Positions 16,531-25,052 of a DNA stretch of 57,690 bases are shown here, in pieces. The translations under genes were made by a program, and so were the position numbers. Under the pieces are notes generated by a model. It did no database searches, had not been told where the DNA came from, and saw nothing but the letters and a program-made list of their open reading frames with translations. Origin of the DNA: a bacterium (GTDB lineage: Bacteria > Bacillota > Clostridia > Christensenellales > UBA1242); NCBI GenBank assembly GCA_024692805.1, contig JAILMD010000032.1, forward strand, positions 1-57,690, in the 5' to 3' direction. Numbering within the stretch: position 1 is the stretch's first letter; each line of letters opens with the position of its first letter.

Positions 16531-19500
16531 ATGAAAAAAATCAAAATATTTATGCTAACAATAGCATTGCTTTTGATTGCTCCGCTGGCTTTATTATTCT
16601 CAGCTTGTGATGCTAATGTGAACAAAGATGTACAAGTTAGAGTAGGCGAAGAATATGTTGAATGGTCAGCTGATGGCCAAAATTGGAATAATATTATTTC
16701 AATTGATGACCTTAAAACGCAATTAGGCGATACTTTTAAAGGTGAGCCTGGTGCCAATGGAACGAACGGAACAAATGGAACAAACGGAATTAACGGAACA
16801 AACGGAACCAATGGTGTTGATGGTCGTCAAGTTGAATTCCAAAAAACCCAAACTCACGTTCAATGGCGTTATGCTGCAACTGCAACCCAATCAGCAACCG
16901 CTTGGACTGATTTAGTTGCTTTAAGTGAGCTTAAAGGCGCTGCTGGAACAAATGGAACAAATGGAACTAACGGAACCAACGGCCGTGAAATTGAACTTCA
17001 AAAAACTGAAACTCATATTCAATGGAGATATGTTGGCGACGAAGAATGGACTGACTTAGTTGCATTAAGCGCGATTAAAGGTGAAAATGGAACTAATGGT
17101 ACTAATGGAACAAATGGTACTAACGGAACAAACGGAACAAACGGCCGTGAGGTTGAGTTCCAAACAACCGAAACTCATATTCAATGGAGATATGTTGGTG
17201 ACCAGGATTGGACCGATTTAATTGCATTAAGTCTTCTTAAAGGACAAAATGGAACAAACGGAACAAATGGAACTAATGGTACTAACGGAACAAACGGAAC
17301 AAATGGCCGTGAGGTTGAGTTCCAAACAACCGAAACTCATATTCAATGGAGATATGTTGGTGACGAAAATTGGACTAACTTAGTTGCATTAAGTGTTCTT
17401 AAAGGTGAAAACGGAACAAATGGAACTAATGGTACTAACGGAACCAACGGAACAAATGGACGTGAAGTTGAATTCCAAAAAACTGAAACTCATATTCAAT
17501 GGAGATATGTTGGAGAAGTTGAATGGACTAACCTTGTTGCATTAGCTGATATTGCTGGTGAAGATGCAAGCGTTGCTGGATATACTGTAACTGTTAACTA
17601 TCGCGGTTACCAAGCAATGTTTGAAACAACTCCTGAAGCAATTAATGTTAATTCAAATGAATGGTTAACAACTATTCCAGAAATTGACGAAGATTATGAA
17701 GATGTCTTCGCTGGCTGGTATATTGTTGGTTCAAGACGTCAAATTTCTAACTACGACTTTGTTGGTGGAAACGTAACAATTGAGCCAAGATTTATTGACT
17801 TATTCTATGTTAACGAAGCAATAGAAGGTGAGTCATTTAACACATTACAAGATGCAATTGATTACTTACTAGTTGAAGGTTATGACATTGTTGAAATGGA
17901 TCTTAATCTTTCATTAGGTGCTAAGAGAATTGTTTGGGATAGCGTTGATAACGTATTTGGTTATGTTAACACTTTAACAAATCAACCAATTTATCTTTCA
18001 ACTCATCCAATGACAAATCTTACTAGCCCAACTGAAATATTCATGATGTTCCATGCTAACGATCAATATTGGTCAGAAGGCGTTATGAATTTATATTATC
18101 CTTGCTCAATTTATCTTGCTGAAAATGAAAACTTACTTGGCGTAACAATCAAAACAAACAGAGGTGTTGATATTGGTAACAACACTGGTATTGTTAAAAT
18201 TGAATATGTTAACCTTTCTGGTGTTGCTCAAGAAGTTATCATCAGAACAAATGGCGGGGATTTAGAAATTAACGCGCCTGATGATATAGTTCATCACTAT
18301 GGATCAGCCAACACAGTTAATATTATTGCAGTTGCTGGTTCATCTTATCATGAAACTGGAAAAGCAACGCTTATAAAAGTATCTTCTGGTCGAGTTGTTG
18401 TTGATGATAGCGAAGAAGTTGCTGTTGGTGGTATTCACGTTGCAGCAAATGACGTTATTGTTGCCGTTGAAACAGATGCTGTTCTTCCAACTGTAACATT
18501 TGATTCAACAGTAACAAGTTTCTATGTTCAAACAACTGAGGCTGGTGAAAAAGAAACCCAATCAACTGTTACTATTAATTCTGGTAACGTTACAGTTACT
18601 GCAACAAGTGGTTCAGATGCTGTTCCAACTGCAATTGCAACTCAAGTTGAGGCTTCAGTTGAAGCAACAGAAAATGAAGCTCTTGCTAACGCTTATGACG
18701 TTGTTGAACCAACGTTCGATGAAAGTGTTGTTGCAAGAATAGGCTTGGTAACTTATCAATCATTAGCAGAGGCTATTAATGCCGCTAATGATGGCGACAC
18801 AATTGTTCTAGTTAATGATGACAGGGTTTCATTAACAAATAATCAAGAAATAACAATAAATAAATCATTAACAATAACAGGTGTTACAAATAGTGATGGT
18901 TCCCCTAAATACACTATTTATGGAACAAACACTTCAAATGGCTATAATGATATATTTATTAAAAATCAAACAACTGCTATAAATGTAACAATTGAAAATG
19001 TAAAATTTAGTGAGTTTGGAAATGAAGCTTCAACTAATTCAAATCATGGTGTAATTGTTGTTAGCGGTGGAACACATGCTAATACTCACACAATTCTTAA
19101 TAACGTTTATATTGATAAATTCAATAAAGCAGCAGTTATAATTCCAAAGGGAACTTATGCAATTTCTAACTGCTATATTGATTGTGCTAAACCAACAACG
19201 CATGGTAACGTTTTAACAAAAGGTTTTGATATTCAAACAACAACAACTACTAACACTATTGATAACGTTGAAGTTGTTTATTCAGACAGCACTTACACTG
19301 AATGGTCATCAGCAGCATTTGAAATTTATTATGGTGGATGCACTTTAACAAATTGTAGAGTAACATCATTCAAGATTGCTTATGCATCTGCGTTTAACGC
19401 TAATATAACTCTTATTGATTGTTCAGCAAACGCAACAACTGCTGTTTCATTAGTAAGACAAAATGCAACAACTAACAATCAATCACAAGCAACAATTATG

Positions 19501-19668
19501 AGCGGAACATATATCGGAGCGCTTAACAAACCAGATGAAAATCAAACACTTGTAATTATAGGCGGAACATTCTCAGTTGACCCAACAGAGTTTGTTAACA
19601 CCGATAACTATGATGTTGTTGAAAACCAAAATGAAACATACACTGTTTCAGAAAAAACTGGCGAATAA
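16531..19668 (+). CDS. Collagen-like repeat surface lipoprotein
   Basis: This is a 1045-residue exported lipoprotein. The signal peptide ends in a lipobox LFSAC, with the lipidated cysteine at 26. Five collagen-like Gly-X-Asn tracts, mostly Gly-Thr-Asn (about 71-98, 138-151, 184-205, 238-259, 291-310), alternate with a domain of 32-36 residues of pattern EVEFQTTETHIQWRYVGD...WTDLVAL (about 99-135, 152-183, 206-237, 260-290, 311-341). An InlB-like (Listeria-Bacteroides) repeat follows (about 350-415), then a beta-rich middle. A probable right-handed beta-helix (about 735-1030, starting YQSLAEAINAANDGDTIVL) ends the protein. It probably forms a trimeric stalk carrying a globular or helical adhesin or polysaccharide-binding tip, anchored in the membrane by lipid. 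It has its own promoter and terminator. A phage fibre role is less likely because of the lipobox. Confidence 0.85.
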   Translation: MKKIKIFMLTIALLLIAPLALLFSACDANVNKDVQVRVGEEYVEWSADGQNWNNIISIDDLKTQLGDTFKGEPGANGTNGTNGTNGINGTNGTNGVDGRQVEFQKTQTHVQWRYAATATQSATAWTDLVALSELKGAAGTNGTNGTNGTNGREIELQKTETHIQWRYVGDEEWTDLVALSAIKGENGTNGTNGTNGTNGTNGTNGREVEFQTTETHIQWRYVGDQDWTDLIALSLLKGQNGTNGTNGTNGTNGTNGTNGREVEFQTTETHIQWRYVGDENWTNLVALSVLKGENGTNGTNGTNGTNGTNGREVEFQKTETHIQWRYVGEVEWTNLVALADIAGEDASVAGYTVTVNYRGYQAMFETTPEAINVNSNEWLTTIPEIDEDYEDVFAGWYIVGSRRQISNYDFVGGNVTIEPRFIDLFYVNEAIEGESFNTLQDAIDYLLVEGYDIVEMDLNLSLGAKRIVWDSVDNVFGYVNTLTNQPIYLSTHPMTNLTSPTEIFMMFHANDQYWSEGVMNLYYPCSIYLAENENLLGVTIKTNRGVDIGNNTGIVKIEYVNLSGVAQEVIIRTNGGDLEINAPDDIVHHYGSANTVNIIAVAGSSYHETGKATLIKVSSGRVVVDDSEEVAVGGIHVAANDVIVAVETDAVLPTVTFDSTVTSFYVQTTEAGEKETQSTVTINSGNVTVTATSGSDAVPTAIATQVEASVEATENEALANAYDVVEPTFDESVVARIGLVTYQSLAEAINAANDGDTIVLVNDDRVSLTNNQEITINKSLTITGVTNSDGSPKYTIYGTNTSNGYNDIFIKNQTTAINVTIENVKFSEFGNEASTNSNHGVIVVSGGTHANTHTILNNVYIDKFNKAAVIIPKGTYAISNCYIDCAKPTTHGNVLTKGFDIQTTTTTNTIDNVEVVYSDSTYTEWSSAAFEIYYGGCTLTNCRVTSFKIAYASAFNANITLIDCSANATTAVSLVRQNATTNNQSQATIMSGTYIGALNKPDENQTLVIIGGTFSVDPTEFVNTDNYDVVENQNETYTVSEKTGE
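16756..17463 (+). repeat. Tandem 162-base modular repeats and 9-base GTN-codon tracts
   Basis: Within the lipoprotein gene, a unit of 54 codons (162 bases) recurs with its domain starts at 16984, 17146 and 17308. A shortened 51-codon step leads to 17461. The stretches after 17146 and 17308 are nearly identical at nucleotide level for about 60 bases. Each unit contains runs of the 9-base repeat coding Gly-Thr-Asn (GGAACAAAC or GGAACTAAT variants). Confidence 0.85.
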
Positions 19669-19682
19669 TTAGTTATAATTTA

Positions 19683-19711
19683 AGGGCGCGGGGGAACCTG
19701 CGCTCTTTTTT
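19683..19711 (+). terminator. Intrinsic terminator after the lipoprotein gene
   Basis: Stem 19683-19692 (AGGGCGCGGG) pairs with 19697-19706 (CCTGCGCTCT, with two G-T pairs) around a GGAA loop, followed by a T run. Confidence 0.85.
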
Positions 19712-19736
19712 GTTAGATAATATTTTGTTAAAACGC

Positions 19737-19764
19737 TTGCAATATTAACTAATTTGATTATAAT
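19737..19764 (+). promoter_or_regulatory. Sigma-A promoter of the membrane protein / RNase J operon
   Basis: TTGCAA (19737-19742), 16-base spacer, TATAAT (19759-19764). The leader is about 90 bases and very T-rich. Confidence 0.6.
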
Positions 19765-19863
19765 AAAGTTAACTAATATCTTTTTTATTTAATATTTTTT
19801 GGCAATATCTCTAAAAAATTGTTTTTATTTTAAAGATATATTTTTAGTAAAAAGGGAATAATT

Positions 19864-20790
19864 ATGTCATATAAAAATTCTATTAAACTCATTTTTTCAA
19901 ACTTCAGTTTAGTTTGGAAAAAATTAGCTTATCTTTTGGTTGTTTTTGCTGTTAGCGCTTTAATTAGCGTTGCAATAAGTATGCCAACGATTGAGCTTTT
20001 AAGAAATGAAGGCTTTTTTAGCCACGCTAAAGATCTTTTAGAGGCAGTTTATATTAATCCGTCACTAATTAACCAAACGATTAGCGAAATATTAACCAGT
20101 TTCTTTACAATAATTTGGTCAAATGCTGCTGGTTATATTGTTAGTTTTATTGGCTTTATTCTTTCAGCGATTGTTCTTCCTGCCTTTTTAATTGGGCTTG
20201 GGGAATATGCTGTTTGCTTTGTTTCAAGCAAAAAGTTATCAAGTAACGTTAAACTTGGTTTTTCTTCATCGCTTTTAACAAACGCAAAACATGCTTCTAG
20301 ATATTCTTTATATCGTTTATTAATTGGAGCCGTTATTGACCTAATTATCTTAGGATTTTTGCTTGTTTATCTTAAACTTGCAAGCGGAATATTGTTAACA
20401 ATGGTTTTACTTGTTGTTTTTATGGCAATATTAGTTTTCTTGAGAAGCTTAAAGTTAACAATTTTAGGTCTTATCGTTTCAAAAATGATTGAAGAAGATA
20501 AGTCAATCAAAAGGTCACAAGATGAGTTGATTAAACTTTCAGCAAGGGCTTTCTGGAGAAGTTTTAGCAACGCCTTTATTGTTGTTTTAACAATAATTGC
20601 AGTTAACATTTTTGCTGGGGTTTTCACGATCTTAGTTGGGTTAATTGTGACTATTCCTTTAAGTATGGTTTTCAAATGTATTTTTATGATAACAAATTAC
20701 TATACAATTAGTGGTAAAAAATATTATCTTAACGAAAACCTTATTGTTGAGCCAAAGATTTTAGATGAAAAGGGAAAATTAAATAGTTAA
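19864..20790 (+). CDS. Integral membrane protein of unknown function
   Basis: This is a 308-residue polytopic membrane protein. About five to six hydrophobic segments are visible, near residues 20-40, 85-120, 150-172, 177-198 and 232-265. A basic, amphipathic stretch (SKMIEEDKSIKRSQDELIKLSARAFWRSF in part) precedes the last pair. No transporter signature or catalytic motif is recognised. Ten bases separate it from the RNase J gene, which has its own AAGGAA ribosome binding site, so the two are co-transcribed. The context gives no clear clue to function. Confidence 0.7.
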   Translation: MSYKNSIKLIFSNFSLVWKKLAYLLVVFAVSALISVAISMPTIELLRNEGFFSHAKDLLEAVYINPSLINQTISEILTSFFTIIWSNAAGYIVSFIGFILSAIVLPAFLIGLGEYAVCFVSSKKLSSNVKLGFSSSLLTNAKHASRYSLYRLLIGAVIDLIILGFLLVYLKLASGILLTMVLLVVFMAILVFLRSLKLTILGLIVSKMIEEDKSIKRSQDELIKLSARAFWRSFSNAFIVVLTIIAVNIFAGVFTILVGLIVTIPLSMVFKCIFMITNYYTISGKKYYLNENLIVEPKILDEKGKLNS

Positions 20791-20799
20791 GGAAATTTT

Positions 20800-22620
20800 A
20801 TGGATATTATAAATAACGAACAAACAACAATAAAGAAAAGGGTTTTTGCGCCTGAAGAACAAAACAAAACTTACACGGCCGCTCCAAGAAACCCTAACAA
20901 AATTAAACCTCAACCAGTAAAACAAACTAAGGTTGAAGATCAACCAACAAAACCAGCAACGCTTTTAAAAGATAAAAATTCATTAAGAGTTGTCTTTTTA
21001 GGTGGCGTTGGTGAAATTGGTAAGAATATGACAGCCCTTGAATTTGGTAATGATATTATCATTATTGATTGCGGGCTTGCTTTTCCAGGCGAAGATATGC
21101 CAGGGGTTGACCTTGTTATTCCTGATTTTTCTTATATTAAAGAAAATGCAGCAAGAATTAGGGGAATTGTTATAACCCATGGTCACGAAGACCATATTGG
21201 CGCAATCCCATATCTTTTAAAAGAATTAAAAGTTCCTGTTTTTGGAAGCAGACTTAGTTTAACGCTTATTGAAAACAAACTTATTGAGCATAAAATAACC
21301 GGTGTTAAAATGATGGCGGTTAAACCAAGAAGCGTTGTTAAACTCGGCGCCTTTAGCGTTGAATTTGTTAAAGTTAACCATTCGATTGCTGGCGCAATGG
21401 CTTTAAGCATAACAACTCCTGTTGGCGTTGTTTTTCACACTGGTGACTTTAAAATTGACCTTGAGCCAATCGATAAAGAAGTTATTGACCTTCCAAGAAT
21501 CAGCGAAATTGGCGCCAAGGGCGTTTTATTGCTTCTTGCTGAAAGCACAAACGTTGAGCGCCCTGGATACACGCTTAGCGAGTCAACTGTTGGCCAAAAA
21601 CTAGAAAAAATATTTATTGATAACGCCGAGCGCAGAATTTTCGTTGCAACATTTGCAAGTAACATTTATAGAGTTCAACAGATTGTTGACCTTGCCGTTA
21701 AATATAACAGGCGAATTGCTATTGTTGGGCGAAGCATGATAAACAACATTGACGCTAGTATGAAAATAGGCGAGTTTAACTGCGATAAGAGCATATTTAT
21801 TGACGTTGAAAAGGTTCCTAACCTTGAAGATAAAAACGTTTTAGTTTTATGCACGGGTAGCCAGGGCGAGCCAGCAAGCGCGCTTTCAAGGCTTGCTAAT
21901 GGTGAGTTTTCAAAACTTAACATTGGCGAAAATGATACTGTTATCTTTTCATCAAGCCCAATTCCTGGAAACGAGAATATGATTAACAAGGTTATAAACA
22001 ACCTTTACAGGAAAGGCGCAATTGTTATTCACGAAGATGTTCACACTTCTGGCCACGCTTGCCAAGAAGAGTTAAAGATAATTCACACATTGCTTAAACC
22101 TAAATATTTTATGCCAGTTCACGGCGAATATAGGCACCTTAAGGAGCATAGTAATCTTGCTCAAGGCTTAGGGCTTGATAAACATAACATAATTATTCCT
22201 GAAATTGGAATGGTTGTTGAAGTAAACAAACGCGTTATGAAGATGGCAGGAAGCGTTCAAGCAGGTGAAATGCTTGTTGATGGGCTTGGAATTGGTGAAA
22301 CCGATAGCGTTGTTTTAAGAGATAGAAAACTTTTAAGTGAAGATGGTCTTTGCATAGTTGTTATTGGCGTTAATAATCTTAGTGGTGAGTTAGTCAGCGA
22401 GCCTTACATGATAACACGTGGTTTTGTTTACACTAAAGAAGCCGAAGAGTTAACTAATGAAGCAAAACAAGTTTTACTCGACACACTTAAAACAATTGAT
22501 ATGAAAGAAGAAAGAGATTGGCCAGAATTAAGAAATGTTATAAGAAAACCTCTTAGAAACTTCTTCTATAAGAAAACTTTAAGAACTCCTATGATTTTGC
22601 CAATCGTGTTTAGGGTTTAA
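20800..22620 (+). CDS. rnj: Ribonuclease J
   Basis: This is a 606-residue metallo-beta-lactamase/beta-CASP nuclease of mRNA decay and rRNA processing, acting in the cytoplasm as a two-metal 5'-exonuclease and endonuclease. The metal site HGHEDH is at 127-132. Other family marks are GGVGEIGKNM, VFHTGDFK, SSSPIPGNE and a final MPVHGEYRHL, with the usual C-terminal domain. About 60 low-complexity residues rich in lysine, proline, threonine and glutamine precede the catalytic domain. B. subtilis RNase J1 (555 residues) lacks them. The start at 20800 is supported by AAGGAA, and no in-frame ATG with a ribosome binding site is seen nearer the domain. The trmR gene begins one base after its stop. Confidence 0.95.
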   Translation: MDIINNEQTTIKKRVFAPEEQNKTYTAAPRNPNKIKPQPVKQTKVEDQPTKPATLLKDKNSLRVVFLGGVGEIGKNMTALEFGNDIIIIDCGLAFPGEDMPGVDLVIPDFSYIKENAARIRGIVITHGHEDHIGAIPYLLKELKVPVFGSRLSLTLIENKLIEHKITGVKMMAVKPRSVVKLGAFSVEFVKVNHSIAGAMALSITTPVGVVFHTGDFKIDLEPIDKEVIDLPRISEIGAKGVLLLLAESTNVERPGYTLSESTVGQKLEKIFIDNAERRIFVATFASNIYRVQQIVDLAVKYNRRIAIVGRSMINNIDASMKIGEFNCDKSIFIDVEKVPNLEDKNVLVLCTGSQGEPASALSRLANGEFSKLNIGENDTVIFSSSPIPGNENMINKVINNLYRKGAIVIHEDVHTSGHACQEELKIIHTLLKPKYFMPVHGEYRHLKEHSNLAQGLGLDKHNIIIPEIGMVVEVNKRVMKMAGSVQAGEMLVDGLGIGETDSVVLRDRKLLSEDGLCIVVIGVNNLSGELVSEPYMITRGFVYTKEAEELTNEAKQVLLDTLKTIDMKEERDWPELRNVIRKPLRNFFYKKTLRTPMILPIVFRV

Positions 22621-22621
22621 T

Positions 22622-23206
22622 ATGGATTATTCTTTATTAAGAGAAGATGCAAAACAAAATAATATTCCAACATTAAGAGACCAAAGCAGCTTGTTTTTAG
22701 CTAAAATCATTAAAGAGAAAAACCCAAAAACGATTTTGGAGTTTGGAACAGCTGTTGGCCTTAGCGCAATAAATATGTTAACTAATTCTAGCGCAACGAT
22801 TGAAACAATTGAGTTAGATAAAGAAAGAGCAAGCCAAGCCGAAATTAACCTTAAAAAGTTTGGCTTTGATAAAAGGGCAAAAGTTTACGTTGGTGATGCG
22901 CTAGCTATTAGCAACGAATTTGTTAAAGAAAATAAAAAATTTGATTTTATCTTTCTTGACTCAGCTAAGGGGCAATATATAAAACTTCTTCCTAACATAA
23001 TAAAACTTTTAAATGTTAATGGAACGCTGGTTGCGGATAATGTTTTATTTAGAGGATATGTTAATTCAACCAACTTTCCAAGAAGGTTTAAAACAATTGT
23101 TACTAGGTTAAGAGAGTTTAACAATGAGGTTATAAATTCAAAAGAATTTTATGACGCAAAAATTGTTGAAATTGAAGATGGAATTATGATTGCAACAAAA
23201 AGATAA
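22622..23206 (+). CDS. trmR: tRNA 5-hydroxyuridine methyltransferase (YrrM/TrmR family)
   Basis: This is a 194-residue SAM-dependent O-methyltransferase of the catechol-O-methyltransferase-like class. The SAM-binding motif ILEFGTAVGLS is at 38-48, and the acidic ETIELDKER follows. FIFLDSAKGQY carries the metal-binding aspartate, and GTLVADNVLFRG contains the second metal-site DN. In B. subtilis the homologue YrrM methylates 5-hydroxyuridine at tRNA position 34 to 5-methoxyuridine and lies beside the U32 proteins that make the hydroxyl group. The gene at 23239 is such a U32 protein, which supports the specific call. A small-molecule O-methyltransferase is the alternative. Confidence 0.75.
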   Translation: MDYSLLREDAKQNNIPTLRDQSSLFLAKIIKEKNPKTILEFGTAVGLSAINMLTNSSATIETIELDKERASQAEINLKKFGFDKRAKVYVGDALAISNEFVKENKKFDFIFLDSAKGQYIKLLPNIIKLLNVNGTLVADNVLFRGYVNSTNFPRRFKTIVTRLREFNNEVINSKEFYDAKIVEIEDGIMIATKR

Positions 23207-23238
23207 AATTGCAAAAAATAAACTGAAAAAGTGAAAAA

Positions 23239-24477
23239 ATGGTAAAAAAAGTAGAAAAAATTGAATTATTAGCTCCAGCAGGAGACTTTGAAAAGCTTGA
23301 AACCGCACTTCATTTTGGTGCTGATGCGGTTTATTTTGCCGGTAAAAATTATGGTTTAAGGGCATATGCTTCTAACATTGAAGATGATGATTTAGCTAAA
23401 GCCGTTAGCCTTGTTCATAAACACGGCAAGAAGGCTTATGTTACTTTAAACATCTTTGCTCATAACAAAGATTTTGAAAATCTTGCGGCATATTTAAAAG
23501 TTTTAGTTAAGGCAAAAGTTGACGCCGTTATCGTTAGCGATATAGGAATGTTTAGTTTTATTCGCGAACATGAACCCAGCCTAGTTATTCATGTTTCAAC
23601 TCAAGCCAACACAACTAATGCTTATTCAGCAAATATGTGGGCTAAAATGGGGGCAAAGCGTATCATTTTAGCAAGAGAGTTAAGCCTAACTGAAATTGAA
23701 GAAATTTGCAAGGCGTTGCCAAAGAGCGTTGAAGTTGAATGCTTTGTTCACGGCGCAATGTGTATCAGTTATAGCGGACGTTGTCTTTTAAGTAACTATT
23801 TAACGGGCAGGGATAGTAACCACGGCGAATGCGTTCAAGCGTGCAGGTGGCACTATTCATTAGTTGAAGACACAAGGCCTGATGAAAAACTTGATATTGA
23901 AGAAGATAGTCACGGCGCATATATCTTAAACAGCAAAGACCTTTGCTTAATTGATTATCTTGATAAACTTAAAAAGGCAGGGGTAACAAGCTTTAAGGTT
24001 GAAGGAAGAATGAAATCACCTTATTATGTTGCAACAGTCATAAATGCTTATAGGCGCGCAATAAACTTGTTAGAGACGAGCAATAAGAAATATGTTGTTC
24101 CAGCAAGCCTTAAAAACGAACTAAATAAAGCAAGTCACCGTAAATATACAACCGGCTTTTTCCTTGGTGATGATAAACTAATTAAGCAAAACTATGAAAG
24201 CGCAAGCCAAGACCAAGAGAGCGTTTTTATGGCTAAGGTTATTAGCGCAAATGGGAACAAGCTAGTTGTTGAGCAACGCAATAAATTTGCTGTTGGTGAT
24301 TTATTGGAAGTTTTAAGCCCGGGCGAAAGCTTTAACACGAAAGTTAAGATATTAAAAATCGAAAATGAAAAGGGCGAAGAACAGCAGGTTGCAAAACTTG
24401 TTCAAGAAAAACTAATTGTAACAATTGATAAAAACTATGGAATTCTTGACGGCGATATTTTAAGAGCCGATAAATAG
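23239..24477 (+). CDS. trhP: U32-family tRNA hydroxylation protein (TrhP/YrrO-like)
   Basis: This is a 412-residue U32 family protein. The N-terminal motif ELLAPAGDFEKLETALHFGA is at 9-28. The signature ECFVHGAMCISYSGRCLLSN starts at 167, and four cysteines (175, 182, 198, 202) are suited to bind an iron-sulfur cluster. Older annotation calls these collagenase-like peptidases. In E. coli and B. subtilis, TrhP/YrrN/YrrO take part in prephenate-dependent hydroxylation of tRNA uridine 34. It follows trmR, giving a two-step pathway to 5-methoxyuridine. Only one U32 gene is present here, whereas B. subtilis has two. No clear ribosome binding site precedes the ATG, unusual for this operon. Confidence 0.85.
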   Translation: MVKKVEKIELLAPAGDFEKLETALHFGADAVYFAGKNYGLRAYASNIEDDDLAKAVSLVHKHGKKAYVTLNIFAHNKDFENLAAYLKVLVKAKVDAVIVSDIGMFSFIREHEPSLVIHVSTQANTTNAYSANMWAKMGAKRIILARELSLTEIEEICKALPKSVEVECFVHGAMCISYSGRCLLSNYLTGRDSNHGECVQACRWHYSLVEDTRPDEKLDIEEDSHGAYILNSKDLCLIDYLDKLKKAGVTSFKVEGRMKSPYYVATVINAYRRAINLLETSNKKYVVPASLKNELNKASHRKYTTGFFLGDDKLIKQNYESASQDQESVFMAKVISANGNKLVVEQRNKFAVGDLLEVLSPGESFNTKVKILKIENEKGEEQQVAKLVQEKLIVTIDKNYGILDGDILRADK

Positions 24478-24484
24478 GAGAGTT

Positions 24485-24922
24485 ATGTATCTAAACATTT
24501 TTAATGGCGTTTTAAACGAAAAGCTTTTAGATAAAACAAATGCAGATGAAGTTTTTAATAAAGAAGTTTTTGATAATTTAGCTGATGCATTTAGCGACTT
24601 TAAGCCAATATTTACAATCGTTAAAACTGAAGCAGATTTTGACAATCTTGTTGTTTGCGACCAATTAAAATATATTAAAAATGAAACATTTACAAAACAA
24701 GTTGGAGAGATAAAATATTCTATTGGCAACTATGATAAAACTTTCTTTATAATGATTGAAAAAGATAATAACGCTTTTATTATTAAATCAAATAAGAATA
24801 AAGTTGAATTGATAAAACAAGAAAATGACGTTATTAAAAGCAAGCTTCGTTTAGATAAATATGGCAATTTATTGACTATAGGAAACGATTTTTATATAAA
24901 TGAAAATGAAAAAACAAAATAA
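24485..24922 (+). CDS. Hypothetical protein, last gene of the trmR-trhP operon
   Basis: This is a 145-residue protein with an AGGAGAG ribosome binding site seven bases after trhP. It is an alpha/beta protein with no signal peptide or membrane helix. Motifs such as KTEADFDNLVVCDQLKYIKN and KTFFIMIEKDNNAFIIKSNK suggest a small beta-sheet domain. No family is recognised. A 13-base-pair terminator follows. Confidence 0.6.
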   Translation: MYLNIFNGVLNEKLLDKTNADEVFNKEVFDNLADAFSDFKPIFTIVKTEADFDNLVVCDQLKYIKNETFTKQVGEIKYSIGNYDKTFFIMIEKDNNAFIIKSNKNKVELIKQENDVIKSKLRLDKYGNLLTIGNDFYINENEKTK

Positions 24923-24947
24923 TAAATATACTAAAAATATAAAAATT

Positions 24948-24989
24948 ACCGCAATTTTTAGTTTAAAACATTAAAAATTGCGGTTTTTT
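24948..24989 (+). terminator. Intrinsic terminator with perfect 13-bp stem
   Basis: ACCGCAATTTTTA (24948-24960) pairs fully with TAAAAATTGCGGT (24972-24984), 11-base loop, then a T run to 24989. Confidence 0.88.
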
Positions 24990-25005
24990 CTTAATAAAAA
25001 TTCAT

Positions 25006-25034
25006 CATAATTCAACATTAATCATCATATTAAT
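25006..25034 (+). promoter_or_regulatory. Possible sigma-E-type promoter of sigK
   Basis: CATAATT (25006-25012) and CATATTAAT (25026-25034), 13 bases apart, loosely resemble the -35 and -10 of sigma-E promoters. sigK is known to be a sigma-E target in spore-formers. No sigma-A promoter is evident in this gap. The match is weak. Confidence 0.25.
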
Positions 25035-25052
25035 TCATTAGGGGAATGAATA

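Noticed and set aside
16512..16811. Minus-strand frame reading as proline/valine-rich repeats
   Set aside because: It is the antisense image of the signal peptide and first Gly-Thr-Asn tract of the lipoprotein gene, with no ribosome binding site.
16741..17463. Regular repeats that might suggest a CRISPR array
   Set aside because: Repeats are in frame, 162 and 9 bases long, and encode a continuous protein. There are no unique spacers of constant length and no cas genes.
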